From NCBI GenBank assembly GCA_001579985.1, contig LRSR01003730.1:1-22714 (forward strand): a stretch of 22,714 nt of DNA. The letters run 5' to 3'. This document shows positions 1-7,559 of this stretch, piece after piece. A program made the translations under genes and the position numbers. The notes beneath the pieces are model-generated. The model had not been told where the DNA came from, made no database searches, and was given only the letters and a program-made list of their open reading frames with translations. Positions within the stretch are counted from its first letter, which is position 1; each line of letters opens with the position of its first letter. The DNA comes from Hypsibius dujardini (lineage: Eukaryota > Tardigrada > Eutardigrada > Parachela > Hypsibiidae).

Positions 1-3000
1 ACGTAAATAACGTTGAGGATAATTATTGTTTTGTTTGGTCCGTTTGTGCTGCCCTGTTTTGGGGTGAAGAAAAAAATCCGCAAAGACTAAACAAAGAACG
101 TAAAGAATGCTTCAATCAATTAAAACATGGTGACATAAAATATCCAATGCAGATTAAAGATATAGAAAAATTCGAAAGGCTTAATGAAATCAATGTCAGA
201 GTTATTTATTTTAAGGATAAAACTAAATCATTTTGGCCGAAGTATTACAACCGAAATCAAAATGAACAATATAGTAGAGAAGTTCCATTATTGATGATTA
301 GAAATGGAACAGACAACAATGAAACTATCACTGACCATTTCGTTTGGGTAAAAGATGTGAGTCGCCTACTATCCGCTCAAGTCAGCAAACATAATGGAAA
401 GCAATTTTTCTGCCTATCTTGTTTCAAGCATTACGGTACTGAAAAATTACTGAATAGTCACAAAAAATATTGTCACGAACACCCATCAGCAGTCACCGTA
501 ATGCCCCAACCAGGTGAAAATATCATGAAGTTTAAAAACCATCCTTATCAGTTCCGTCATCCCTTCGTTTTATATTGCGACTTAGAGAGCTTATTAAAAG
601 CATTGGAAAAAATTGATGAAGGAAATGAGCGAGGCGAGCAAGTGAGCGTAGCGAACGTCAGTGAATGTGAAACAAAGTCTTATAACACACATCACCACGT
701 AGCCTGCTCTGTTGCTATGCAACCAGTGTCAATTTATAAGGAGCATAAACCATATCTCTATAGAGGTAAAAAAAGCGAAACCGAAGTGATAGATGTCTTC
801 TATAAACAACTAGAATTATATGCTAAAGATTTTCATGAAATCCTGAAAGTGAATAAACTGATCATAATGAGTGACGATCAAATAAAAGAGCATAATAAAG
901 CTACACACTGTTATATCTGTAAAAAAAATTTCGATGAGTTGGATGAAGCTTTAATTAAAGTTAAAGATCACGATCATTTTACTGGTGAATATCGTGGACC
1001 TGCTCATTCGCAGTGTAATTTAAAAATAAGAAATAACCTCTACCGAATAAAAGTTGTATTTCACAACTCTAAAAATTACGATACCCACTTCTTTGTTAAG
1101 CAAATCAATAAACTTGAGAACGTCAAAGTAATTGCAAAGACTATGGAGAAATACAGTAAAGTAAGTGGTACTATTAAGCTCGAAGATGGTAAAACTATGG
1201 GTATAGACTTCCTAGACTCTTGTCAATTTCTGTTGTCTTCTCTATCTAACTTAGCTAATAACTTGGGTGAAAATGATTTCAAACAAACAGATAAACACTT
1301 TGGTACTAATTCTAAGCTATTCCAAAAGAAAGGTATTTATCCATACAGTTTCATAGATGGTTTTGAAAAATTTGAACTGAGAGAGAAACCATCCCAGGCA
1401 GACTTCTACGATCATCTGAAGCAAAAACCATGTACAGATGAAGAATATAAATACTTTGAAGAAGTGTGGGATACAATGAAATGTGAGAATATGGGTGACT
1501 ATCATGATCTGTATCTTTATTCGGACGTAACCATTTTAGCAGATGTTTTTGAAAGATTCAGAGATATTTGTCTACAGTACTATGAATTAGACCCGATACA
1601 CTATATAACTGCCCCATCTTTAGCCTTTGATGCTATGCTTAAGATGACGAAAGTAGAACTTGAACTGTTAACAGATGAGAATGACTACATGTTATGGGAA
1701 AGAGCAGTTAGAGGAGGAAATGTTAATGTTGTCAAGAGACACATCAAGGCAAACAATAAGTATTTGCCAGATTATGATGAGACGTTAAAAACCTTATACG
1801 GAATGTATTTAGATGCAATTGCTCTTTATAGTTATGTAATGTGTCAGAAACTTCCAATTGGTGGGTTTGAACATCTAAATGGGTTTAATATAAATGACAT
1901 AATGGGCTTAGATGTTGAAGGTGATTATGGTTATTTGTTTGTGGTAGATATCCATTTTCCAGACGAATTACACGATCTATTTAACGATATGCCAATGGCA
2001 CCAGAGAAAAAAATTATCACCGAAGACATGCTAAGTAAAAAAGCAAAGAAGCTTAAATCAGGTATACATTATACTGCTAGCGAAAAACTCATCTCAAGTC
2101 TTGAACCAAAGCTTAATTATCCCGTCCATATCAAAAACTTACAATATTACATCAGTAAAGGGGCTATAGTAACAAAAATACATGATGTCATTCGGTTCAA
2201 ACAAGAAGCTTTTATGGCGCCTTATATCAAATTCAACATATCTCAACGAACTAAACCAGGGGTGACGGCTTTTGAGAAAGATTTCTTCAAGTTAATGAAT
2301 AACTCAGTATTTGGAAAAACAATGGAAAACGTGAGATTATACCAAGACGTGAAAGTCTGCACCAAAAGAAAACAGTACACAAACAAGATTGTGCCAGACC
2401 CATTTTTCAACGATTCGCTTGCGATACATGAAAACTTAGTGATTTGTAAAATGGGTAAGAAAGAAGTTAAATTGTGTAAGCCGGTGGCTATAGGGGTTAC
2501 TATTCTGGATAATAGCAAACTCCATATGTACAAATTTCATTATGACGTTATGATAGCAAAATATGGAATCGAAAACTGTCAGTTTGCCAACGGTGACACA
2601 GATAGTTTGATATATTTAATTAACACGGAGGATATATATGAAGACTTGAGAGATGACGAGCAGTTTGCATCTCATTTTGATTTATCAGTCTTTCCTGAAA
2701 CTCATTTTCTTCATAATAAGAACAATAAAGGTGTAATAGGTAAATTTAAAGATGAAGTTCAGGATGGTAAAAATCTCAGATTGTTATCTGAAGTAATTTC
2801 CATACGACCTAAAATGTATCATTGTGAAGTATATGACACTGTAAACAAACAGATTGTGAAACCAAAGCAAGCAACTAAAGGAGTACCAAGAGGTACTTTA
2901 ACGCTAGATAATTTCATTAATTGTTTGTACAAAAACGAACAGACTGTTGTGAGTTTCAACACGTTTAGAAGCAGGCAACATGAGATATATTCACAGGTGA

Positions 3001-3104
3001 ATATTAAAATAGGACTAGCAAACTACGACGACAAACGTTATTTGAGAGGTGATGGGATTAGAACATACGCTTATGGTCATTACAAAACAAAACAAAAAAA
3101 GTAA
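1..3104 (+). CDS. Protein-primed family B DNA polymerase (Maverick/Polinton or adintovirus type), 5'-partial
   Basis: The frame is open to the window edge. The first complete codon is at 3, 48 codons lie before the first ATG at 147, and 985 codons follow, so the protein begins upstream. Numbering from that ATG, I see a C2H2-like finger (CLSC...H...C, about 88-112) and exonuclease motif I as YCDLES (about 142). An endonuclease-VII/HNH-like zinc insert follows (CYIC, then DHDH and AHSQCN, about 254-292), then motif II NSKNYD (about 307) and motif III YLYSD (about 455). The polymerase motifs are DAIALYS (A, about 556), NNSVFGKT (B, about 717), GDTDS (C, about 816) and RPKMY (about 887). This is the DNA_pol_B_2 arrangement of protein-primed replicases. 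The upstream stretch with CFVWSV also looks like the N-terminal part of invertebrate Polinton-type polymerases. Motif A has Ala where the family usually has Ser. No frame disruption is seen, so it could be functional. It is the replicase of the element that also carries the capsid, protease and ATPase genes to its right. Confidence 0.93.
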   Translation, partial: VNNVEDNYCFVWSVCAALFWGEEKNPQRLNKERKECFNQLKHGDIKYPMQIKDIEKFERLNEINVRVIYFKDKTKSFWPKYYNRNQNEQYSREVPLLMIRNGTDNNETITDHFVWVKDVSRLLSAQVSKHNGKQFFCLSCFKHYGTEKLLNSHKKYCHEHPSAVTVMPQPGENIMKFKNHPYQFRHPFVLYCDLESLLKALEKIDEGNERGEQVSVANVSECETKSYNTHHHVACSVAMQPVSIYKEHKPYLYRGKKSETEVIDVFYKQLELYAKDFHEILKVNKLIIMSDDQIKEHNKATHCYICKKNFDELDEALIKVKDHDHFTGEYRGPAHSQCNLKIRNNLYRIKVVFHNSKNYDTHFFVKQINKLENVKVIAKTMEKYSKVSGTIKLEDGKTMGIDFLDSCQFLLSSLSNLANNLGENDFKQTDKHFGTNSKLFQKKGIYPYSFIDGFEKFELREKPSQADFYDHLKQKPCTDEEYKYFEEVWDTMKCENMGDYHDLYLYSDVTILADVFERFRDICLQYYELDPIHYITAPSLAFDAMLKMTKVELELLTDENDYMLWERAVRGGNVNVVKRHIKANNKYLPDYDETLKTLYGMYLDAIALYSYVMCQKLPIGGFEHLNGFNINDIMGLDVEGDYGYLFVVDIHFPDELHDLFNDMPMAPEKKIITEDMLSKKAKKLKSGIHYTASEKLISSLEPKLNYPVHIKNLQYYISKGAIVTKIHDVIRFKQEAFMAPYIKFNISQRTKPGVTAFEKDFFKLMNNSVFGKTMENVRLYQDVKVCTKRKQYTNKIVPDPFFNDSLAIHENLVICKMGKKEVKLCKPVAIGVTILDNSKLHMYKFHYDVMIAKYGIENCQFANGDTDSLIYLINTEDIYEDLRDDEQFASHFDLSVFPETHFLHNKNNKGVIGKFKDEVQDGKNLRLLSEVISIRPKMYHCEVYDTVNKQIVKPKQATKGVPRGTLTLDNFINCLYKNEQTVVSFNTFRSRQHEIYSQVNIKIGLANYDDKRYLRGDGIRTYAYGHYKTKQKK

Positions 3105-3148
3105 TCTGCTAAGGTAGATTAGACGTAGCTTAACAGATTACCTTTTTT
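3094..3148. promoter_or_regulatory. 20-bp stem hairpin covering the polymerase stop codon
   Basis: Arms 3094-3113 and 3129-3148 are complementary at 18 of 20 positions, with a 15-nt loop. The left arm contains the polymerase stop codon (3102-3104). The right arm ends in six T. The placement between the polymerase and capsid genes suggests a transcript 3' end or a regulatory boundary; that role is inferred. Confidence 0.6.
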
Positions 3149-3154
3149 ATAAAA
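3148..3154 (+). promoter_or_regulatory. Candidate TATA box of the capsid gene
   Basis: TATAAAA lies 60 bp before the capsid ATG (3214) and overlaps the foot of the hairpin at the polymerase stop. The spacing would allow a start site about 30 bp downstream and a short leader. Confidence 0.45.
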
Positions 3155-3213
3155 CAAAATACAATTCATTTTTTTATTTATTATCAAGTATAAGCAAACC
3201 CTAATTGTCCAAA

Positions 3214-4992
3214 ATGTTGTCGATCGCGAATATTCACACTACTGACATTCCTTCTCAGTTTGTGACTCAGGTTCAACCCATCAACAATGTGGTTGAAAAC
3301 CTTATATATCAGACGGTATCTCCGAAGAACTGTTCAACCATACTAATGGAGCAGAACAACACTAATACATCTGAAATTATATTCGAGATCGATGGAGACT
3401 CTGGCTCTTGCATTGATTTGTCACAAATATCTTTCGAATACGACCTATCAGTTACTATGCTTGTCAGCGGACAGGTTATTCCTATTTTAGAAACATATCC
3501 AGTAAACTTTGTAGATAGTTTTCATAGTAGCTGGATAAGTTCTCTGTCGGTAGATTCCACAGTTGCAAATCATGGCGCGAGAATAATCGAGTATGTTTTA
3601 AACTTTAGTCAACAAAACCAAATGATGAACTCTTTAACGTATACATTAGACGAAATTCAAACGCAAGGTAGTCTGTATGGGTACTACAACGAAAGTCAAG
3701 CTTTAAAAGACGCTGCTGCAAAAAATAGTGCTAGTATAAATGGTTGTGAATATCTCTGGGGAGACTCAGCTAGCGTAAAATCGACCAATAGCAGCATAGA
3801 ACGAAAACAGATGTTACTAGCAGCCAACGTGGGACAAAACAGCAAGAGGATTGCATTTAGGGTTAATCATCCTTTCTTTAACGTCAACGATGTGTTACCA
3901 CCTAATTTCGGAATCCGAATAACGATGCAACCACAAAATACATATACCAGTTTTATAGCAGACACAAACTCAGCAAAAATAGGCACACTGGAGAATCCAC
4001 TATTTGGAAAGGTTGTGGCGTTCAGCAGTTCTGTCTCTAATTTAGTTTGTTTAGTTAGGCGAAAAAAATTATACTCGCATGCTTTGTTAGCGTATCAGCA
4101 ATATTTAAACTCCACTCCGAGGCAGATAAGATATGAAAGACTTTCATATCAGACTACTCATCTAGCTCAAAATTCTGGTAACATGATTAATTTTAATATA
4201 AAACTTGGAATTAATTCTCAGGTAAATCCAAAAGCCTTACTTTTCTTTTTGACAGAAACTGGAGCTAAGAGTAGTTACTCTTTAGATTCACATTACTTTG
4301 TGACAGCTGACGTATACAAATACTGGGTGGACTATAATGGAACAATAGTTCCAACAAATAACGATTTAAACCTAAAAATGAATGGTTTATCAAGCAATTA
4401 TTCCAGAGCATATCAAATGTTGAAAGAGGCATTAGGTCTGCATCACACCGACACATTTAGTATAAAATACAAAGATGGTATCACAGGGTCTTGTTACAAT
4501 AAGCGAAATACCATATATGGTGTTCCACTCTCTAATGATCCAGAGTATGATTCGTTTGAGGGTAGTAGTATGGGAAAAAATAATGCCCAACTGCAACTAA
4601 ACATAATGTTTAGCACTATAGCATCGAATTACGATTTGCACACAGTACTATTGTTTGATGAAATTTTAGAGATAGATTATGAGAGAAATAAAATGGAAAA
4701 CATAAGTAATTATCAGAGCAGACTAACAGAAGTACACATGCCCACTGTAGCAGACTTCAAAAATGCTCGATATATACAGTTTGGGGGTGGTAAGATTAGT
4801 GGATTTTTCAACAACTTGAAGAGCAAAATTGCTGCATTCTTACCAAGACTATTCAGCGCAGTACAGACTTACGCTCCACATGCAATTAAAGGTGTAAACA
4901 TGGCTAATGAAATGGCTGGTAAATACTTTGCTAACCAGGGAGGTTCTGCCCTAAGTTTAAAAAAAAGTCAGAGCTACATGAAAAAATTATAG
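3214..4992 (+). CDS. Major capsid protein-like (double-jelly-roll, Polinton/adintovirus type)
   Basis: The first ATG in frame is 3214 (A at -3), giving 592 residues; the open frame also extends to a TTG at 3205. The protein is rich in short beta-type stretches and polar residues and has no membrane segment. It has the layout I associate with capsid-like proteins of Maverick/adintovirus elements and their invertebrate relatives annotated as F54H12.2-like. The N-terminal part carries an IFEIDGDSG...DLSQ segment (about 50-70). The second half includes an SGNMINFNIKLG...NPKALLFFL strand pair (about 320-345) and a VDYNG..VP turn (about 372). The last roughly 68 residues differ. They begin at a GGGK site (about 525), continue with a basic, amphipathic helix-like stretch and end in a Lys-rich tail, which could be a processed minor-capsid-type peptide. 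The gene overlaps the protease frame at its 3' end and shares an A-run with it. The function rests on pattern and context, since no catalytic residue can confirm it. Confidence 0.75.
   Translation: MLSIANIHTTDIPSQFVTQVQPINNVVENLIYQTVSPKNCSTILMEQNNTNTSEIIFEIDGDSGSCIDLSQISFEYDLSVTMLVSGQVIPILETYPVNFVDSFHSSWISSLSVDSTVANHGARIIEYVLNFSQQNQMMNSLTYTLDEIQTQGSLYGYYNESQALKDAAAKNSASINGCEYLWGDSASVKSTNSSIERKQMLLAANVGQNSKRIAFRVNHPFFNVNDVLPPNFGIRITMQPQNTYTSFIADTNSAKIGTLENPLFGKVVAFSSSVSNLVCLVRRKKLYSHALLAYQQYLNSTPRQIRYERLSYQTTHLAQNSGNMINFNIKLGINSQVNPKALLFFLTETGAKSSYSLDSHYFVTADVYKYWVDYNGTIVPTNNDLNLKMNGLSSNYSRAYQMLKEALGLHHTDTFSIKYKDGITGSCYNKRNTIYGVPLSNDPEYDSFEGSSMGKNNAQLQLNIMFSTIASNYDLHTVLLFDEILEIDYERNKMENISNYQSRLTEVHMPTVADFKNARYIQFGGGKISGFFNNLKSKIAAFLPRLFSAVQTYAPHAIKGVNMANEMAGKYFANQGGSALSLKKSQSYMKKL
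4956..4966 (+). promoter_or_regulatory. Candidate -1 ribosomal frameshift site
   Basis: The run TTTAAAAAAAA sits in the last codons of the capsid frame, read agT TTA AAA AAA. This is the X XXY YYZ pattern in the correct phase. Slipping back one base enters the protease frame, which is open from 4935 and has no ATG until 5169. No strong stimulatory pseudoknot is evident just downstream; the region is AT-rich and shows only a weak CTAA/TTAG stem. Confidence 0.5.
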
Positions 4993-5717
4993 ATAAACTA
5001 AACGAAGTTAGAAAAAAGTATAAAAATTACGATGTCATAGGTTATGAACAGTTTCATCCATTAAGTAACCGAGAATTCGACGATTATTTCAAACTTGATC
5101 AGTTCTATAAAGGATGTTATGCTAACGATAGAGCTCATCCAAAATTTCTTAAGAAAAATGGCGACTTTATGATAATCAATGTAGATCCAAGCGAGATGAG
5201 TGGTAGTCACTGGTTTTGTTTAAAGAAGAGTAAGTATTTGGAACTATTTGACTCTTGGGATTTACCACAAGTGTTGCTCGGTGATAATTTTATTAAGAAA
5301 TTAAAACGCTACAAAAATGTTCAGTTTATGCCTTATGCTATTCAAAACGAAGATAGGGTTGACACCACATGTGGTTGGCACTGTATTAGTTTCATCAACT
5401 CTGGTTTAAGCATAAAAAACTATGCAAAAATGTTTGAAGCAGATAAAGCCGGTAGTTTTCCCGAAATTGAAAGATGTAATTTACAAGTAATGAGTTCCTT
5501 CCTTTTACCTATTGAAAAAGCAGTGGTGACTGAGCCTACTAATGCAGCTGAACCAGAAAAGACAAAAAATATATTGGAAATCCCTTTAGATGATCTAAAG
5601 ACATTGGTTGACACAAGCTTTAAAGAAACGCCAATAAAAAAGTTTAAAAAAGTTACTTTGAGAAGAGGGCAACGCATCAGGAAACAGACGAAATTTCTAA
5701 TCAACGAAATGAAATGA
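4959..5717 (+). CDS. Adenain-like cysteine protease (C5/Ulp fold), expressed without its own ATG
   Basis: This is a maturation protease of the kind Polintons, adintoviruses and adenoviruses use to process capsid proteins. Counting from the only early ATG (5169), the catalytic His is in GSHWF (residue 14), the acidic residue in LFDSWD (residue 28), a candidate oxyanion Gln in AIQNED (about 58) and the nucleophile in TTCGWHC (about 68). A basic C-terminal tail of about 70 residues follows. The frame is open upstream of 5169 back to a stop at 4932-4934. That upstream part encodes FDDYF, FYKG and an acidic/Pro segment leading into IINVDP, which looks like the normal N-terminal part of the domain. 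ATG 5169 would therefore give a truncated enzyme. I set the start at the frameshift run shared with the capsid gene. A missed A in the homopolymer or a non-AUG start are alternatives. Confidence 0.8.
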   Translation, partial: KKKSELHEKIIDKLNEVRKKYKNYDVIGYEQFHPLSNREFDDYFKLDQFYKGCYANDRAHPKFLKKNGDFMIINVDPSEMSGSHWFCLKKSKYLELFDSWDLPQVLLGDNFIKKLKRYKNVQFMPYAIQNEDRVDTTCGWHCISFINSGLSIKNYAKMFEADKAGSFPEIERCNLQVMSSFLLPIEKAVVTEPTNAAEPEKTKNILEIPLDDLKTLVDTSFKETPIKKFKKVTLRRGQRIRKQTKFLINEMK

Positions 5718-5744
5718 GACAAAAAAATAGAAATAATTTTTTTA

Positions 5745-6161
5745 CTAAGGCGTATCCACTGTGCTTGAACAAGTTTTGGCTGGAGAGATAACATTTAGAT
5801 ATTTGTAATGTACCATTTGTGGACAACATAGTTCGTTATCATCAACTAGTATAGTAATTAAATCAGGTAAAATCATCTGCAGCTTCCAAAACGGAGGCAG
5901 ACACAATTGACCTGAAGATCTGAAATCTATCGTAGTATACCCATACCCATGCAGGTAGTGAAAGGATGTGTCTTGTTTAGTTAGATCAAACTGTGTACCA
6001 TTTAAATCTTTACAGTTGATATAGTGATAATGTCTGGAACACTTGCATTGTTCAAATAAACATTTGCTGTGGTAGTGAATAACAGGAGACCGCTCTTGAT
6101 AATACCTGTAGCCATACGATAAGATTGCAACCGCAAAGAAAATAAATAATTTGAGAAACAT
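5745..6161 (-). CDS. Small secreted Cys-rich protein, LRRNT-like
   Basis: 138 residues, ATG at 6161. An N-terminal hydrophobic stretch (MFLKLFIFFAVAILSYG) looks like a signal peptide. The remainder has eight Cys, including C-x4-C-x-C-x8-C (CLFEQCKCS...C), which resembles the Cys cap that precedes leucine-rich repeats. It is followed by weak LxxLxxxxNxL-like stretches ending in DDNELCC. No second membrane segment is seen. The gene lies antisense inside the Maverick-like block, converging on the protease gene (27 bp between stops) and diverging from the ATPase gene (93 bp between starts), so it appears to belong to the element. I do not recognise a family with certainty. A virion membrane or secreted accessory protein is possible. 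Confidence 0.6.
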   Translation of the reverse strand: MFLKLFIFFAVAILSYGYRYYQERSPVIHYHSKCLFEQCKCSRHYHYINCKDLNGTQFDLTKQDTSFHYLHGYGYTTIDFRSSGQLCLPPFWKLQMILPDLITILVDDNELCCPQMVHYKYLNVISPAKTCSSTVDTP

Positions 6162-6201
6162 AGTTGAGATATTAAAGATAAAAAAATAAACAGTTATTTA
6201 A

Positions 6202-6216
6202 AATATATATATATAT
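6202..6216. promoter_or_regulatory. Candidate divergent promoter of the Cys-rich and ATPase genes
   Basis: The 93-bp gap between the two divergent starts (6161 and 6255) holds an alternating AT run (TATATATATATA) usable in both directions. On the ATPase side it is followed by a near-palindrome, AATTCTTGAGAATT (6234-6247). No other core element is evident. Confidence 0.35.
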
Positions 6217-6254
6217 GCACGAGCATGCAAGCGAATTCTTGAGAATTATCGAGA

Positions 6255-7193
6255 ATGTCTAGCTTTGTTACTTATGAAAACTTGGCTAATTTCAGTGAAA
6301 AACAGCAGTTTAGGAATCTGAAAGGTAAATATAATTTTATTACTCATCCTAGTAGCACAATAGTTTGTGGTAAAACAGGAAGTGGAAAGACAAGACTAGT
6401 AATGAATTTAATTAAAATAGGGGTTGAAAATGACATCTGGGATCAAATAGTTATTATTAGCCCAGACAATGACTCTGAATACGACGTGTTTTTCAATAAG
6501 CTTGTAGAGCGAGAGGAAATAGATGATTTGCCCACAATAAATCTTAGCGCTCTCCCTAAGACCTTAGAGGATTTTTTCGATAAAGTTGAAGATGTAATGG
6601 TATTTGATAAAAAAAAGCAAACCATTGTCGTAGTCGATGACTTTCATACCGAGAGTACTAGTAATAAGTTCATTAAACAGTTATTTACTAAGAACCGTCA
6701 TTACGGTATCAGTTTGATATTCTGCACACAAAACTTCAACGAACTTCCTGTTACTGTGAAAACGAATAGTCAGTACTACTACTTCATGAAAGACTGCAAT
6801 CCTAAAATATTAGAAAACGTAGAAGCTAAGTGTGGGATAAACGAGGTTAAAAAACTGTATCTGGCTTATATGGCTACTACGAGTACAATATTTCCATGGG
6901 TCATGTTAAACGTGAATAAAAACTATATGGTTGACAAAGAGAACAACATACATTACTTGAACAGCGACACAAAGGAGAAAAATATAGACATGATACCTTT
7001 TAACGAGTTTAAGAATAAATATGATATAGAAGAGAAGAATCACTTAAGACGAATAATATTGGAAAAGTATATGCCAGAGTATGAGACGGGGCTAATCAAG
7101 AAACTGAGTACGAGTAGACGGACAAAAACACACAACGAAGAGATCCAAAAGTGTGTACCCGATAAATATTGGCAGTTCTTTAGTTTGAAGTAA
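6255..7193 (+). CDS. A32-like/FtsK-HerA genome-packaging ATPase
   Basis: 312 residues. A Walker A motif, GKTGSGKT, is at about 38-46. A Walker B, IVVVDDF, is at about 123-129. The sensor-type strand ISLIFCTQNF is at about 153-162. The order and spacing match packaging ATPases of Maverick/Polintons, adintoviruses, virophages and large DNA viruses, which drive genome entry into the capsid. Length is close to the family's usual size and no frame break is seen. It is the right-most gene of the AT-rich block and shares a short divergent promoter region with the Cys-rich gene. The C-terminal third (KKLSTSRRTKTHN) is basic. Confidence 0.92.
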   Translation: MSSFVTYENLANFSEKQQFRNLKGKYNFITHPSSTIVCGKTGSGKTRLVMNLIKIGVENDIWDQIVIISPDNDSEYDVFFNKLVEREEIDDLPTINLSALPKTLEDFFDKVEDVMVFDKKKQTIVVVDDFHTESTSNKFIKQLFTKNRHYGISLIFCTQNFNELPVTVKTNSQYYYFMKDCNPKILENVEAKCGINEVKKLYLAYMATTSTIFPWVMLNVNKNYMVDKENNIHYLNSDTKEKNIDMIPFNEFKNKYDIEEKNHLRRIILEKYMPEYETGLIKKLSTSRRTKTHNEEIQKCVPDKYWQFFSLK

Positions 7194-7559
7194 TTTTATT
7201 TGTTATTAAAGACCGTTACCATCACTACTCACAACCAACGTACACGCTTCCTTCACACACACACACACATCATTCACCCCCTATACACTATATTCAAATT
7301 AATCTCCTTCTATGGTTAATTCACTAATGTTTTACTTCTGTAGTGAGCATTACATACGTGTGTATAATCCTACACACTCCTACCCTAAGTTTTTTCCACC
7401 CTAAATTTGACTACGTAACGTTTTATTCAAGATTTTAGACTGAGAAAAAAACAATACAGACCTGTATCTCTTCTCATGAGAAGAGATAAAGGAAACTGAA
7501 ACTTCAACAAAAATCATTGCTCAAACAAAAGCTGCATAATCGAAAAAGTCGCTTATGTG
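7194..7559. other. Non-coding stretch at the right edge of the Maverick-like block
   Basis: AT-rich sequence with a short (CA)n run near 7253-7268 and a perfect 24-nt palindrome at 7465-7488. The right terminus of the element should lie here or a little beyond. No terminal inverted repeat can be recognised because the left end is outside the window. Confidence 0.4.
7465..7488. repeat. Perfect 24-nt palindrome
   Basis: TATCTCTTCTCA followed exactly by its reverse complement, with no spacer. It lies between the ATPase stop and the stop of the unknown minus-strand gene. Confidence 0.85.

Noticed and set aside
5420-5794. Minus-strand frame opposite the protease
   Set aside because: It is a shadow of the protease gene. 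It has no domain and overlaps the end of the Cys-rich gene.
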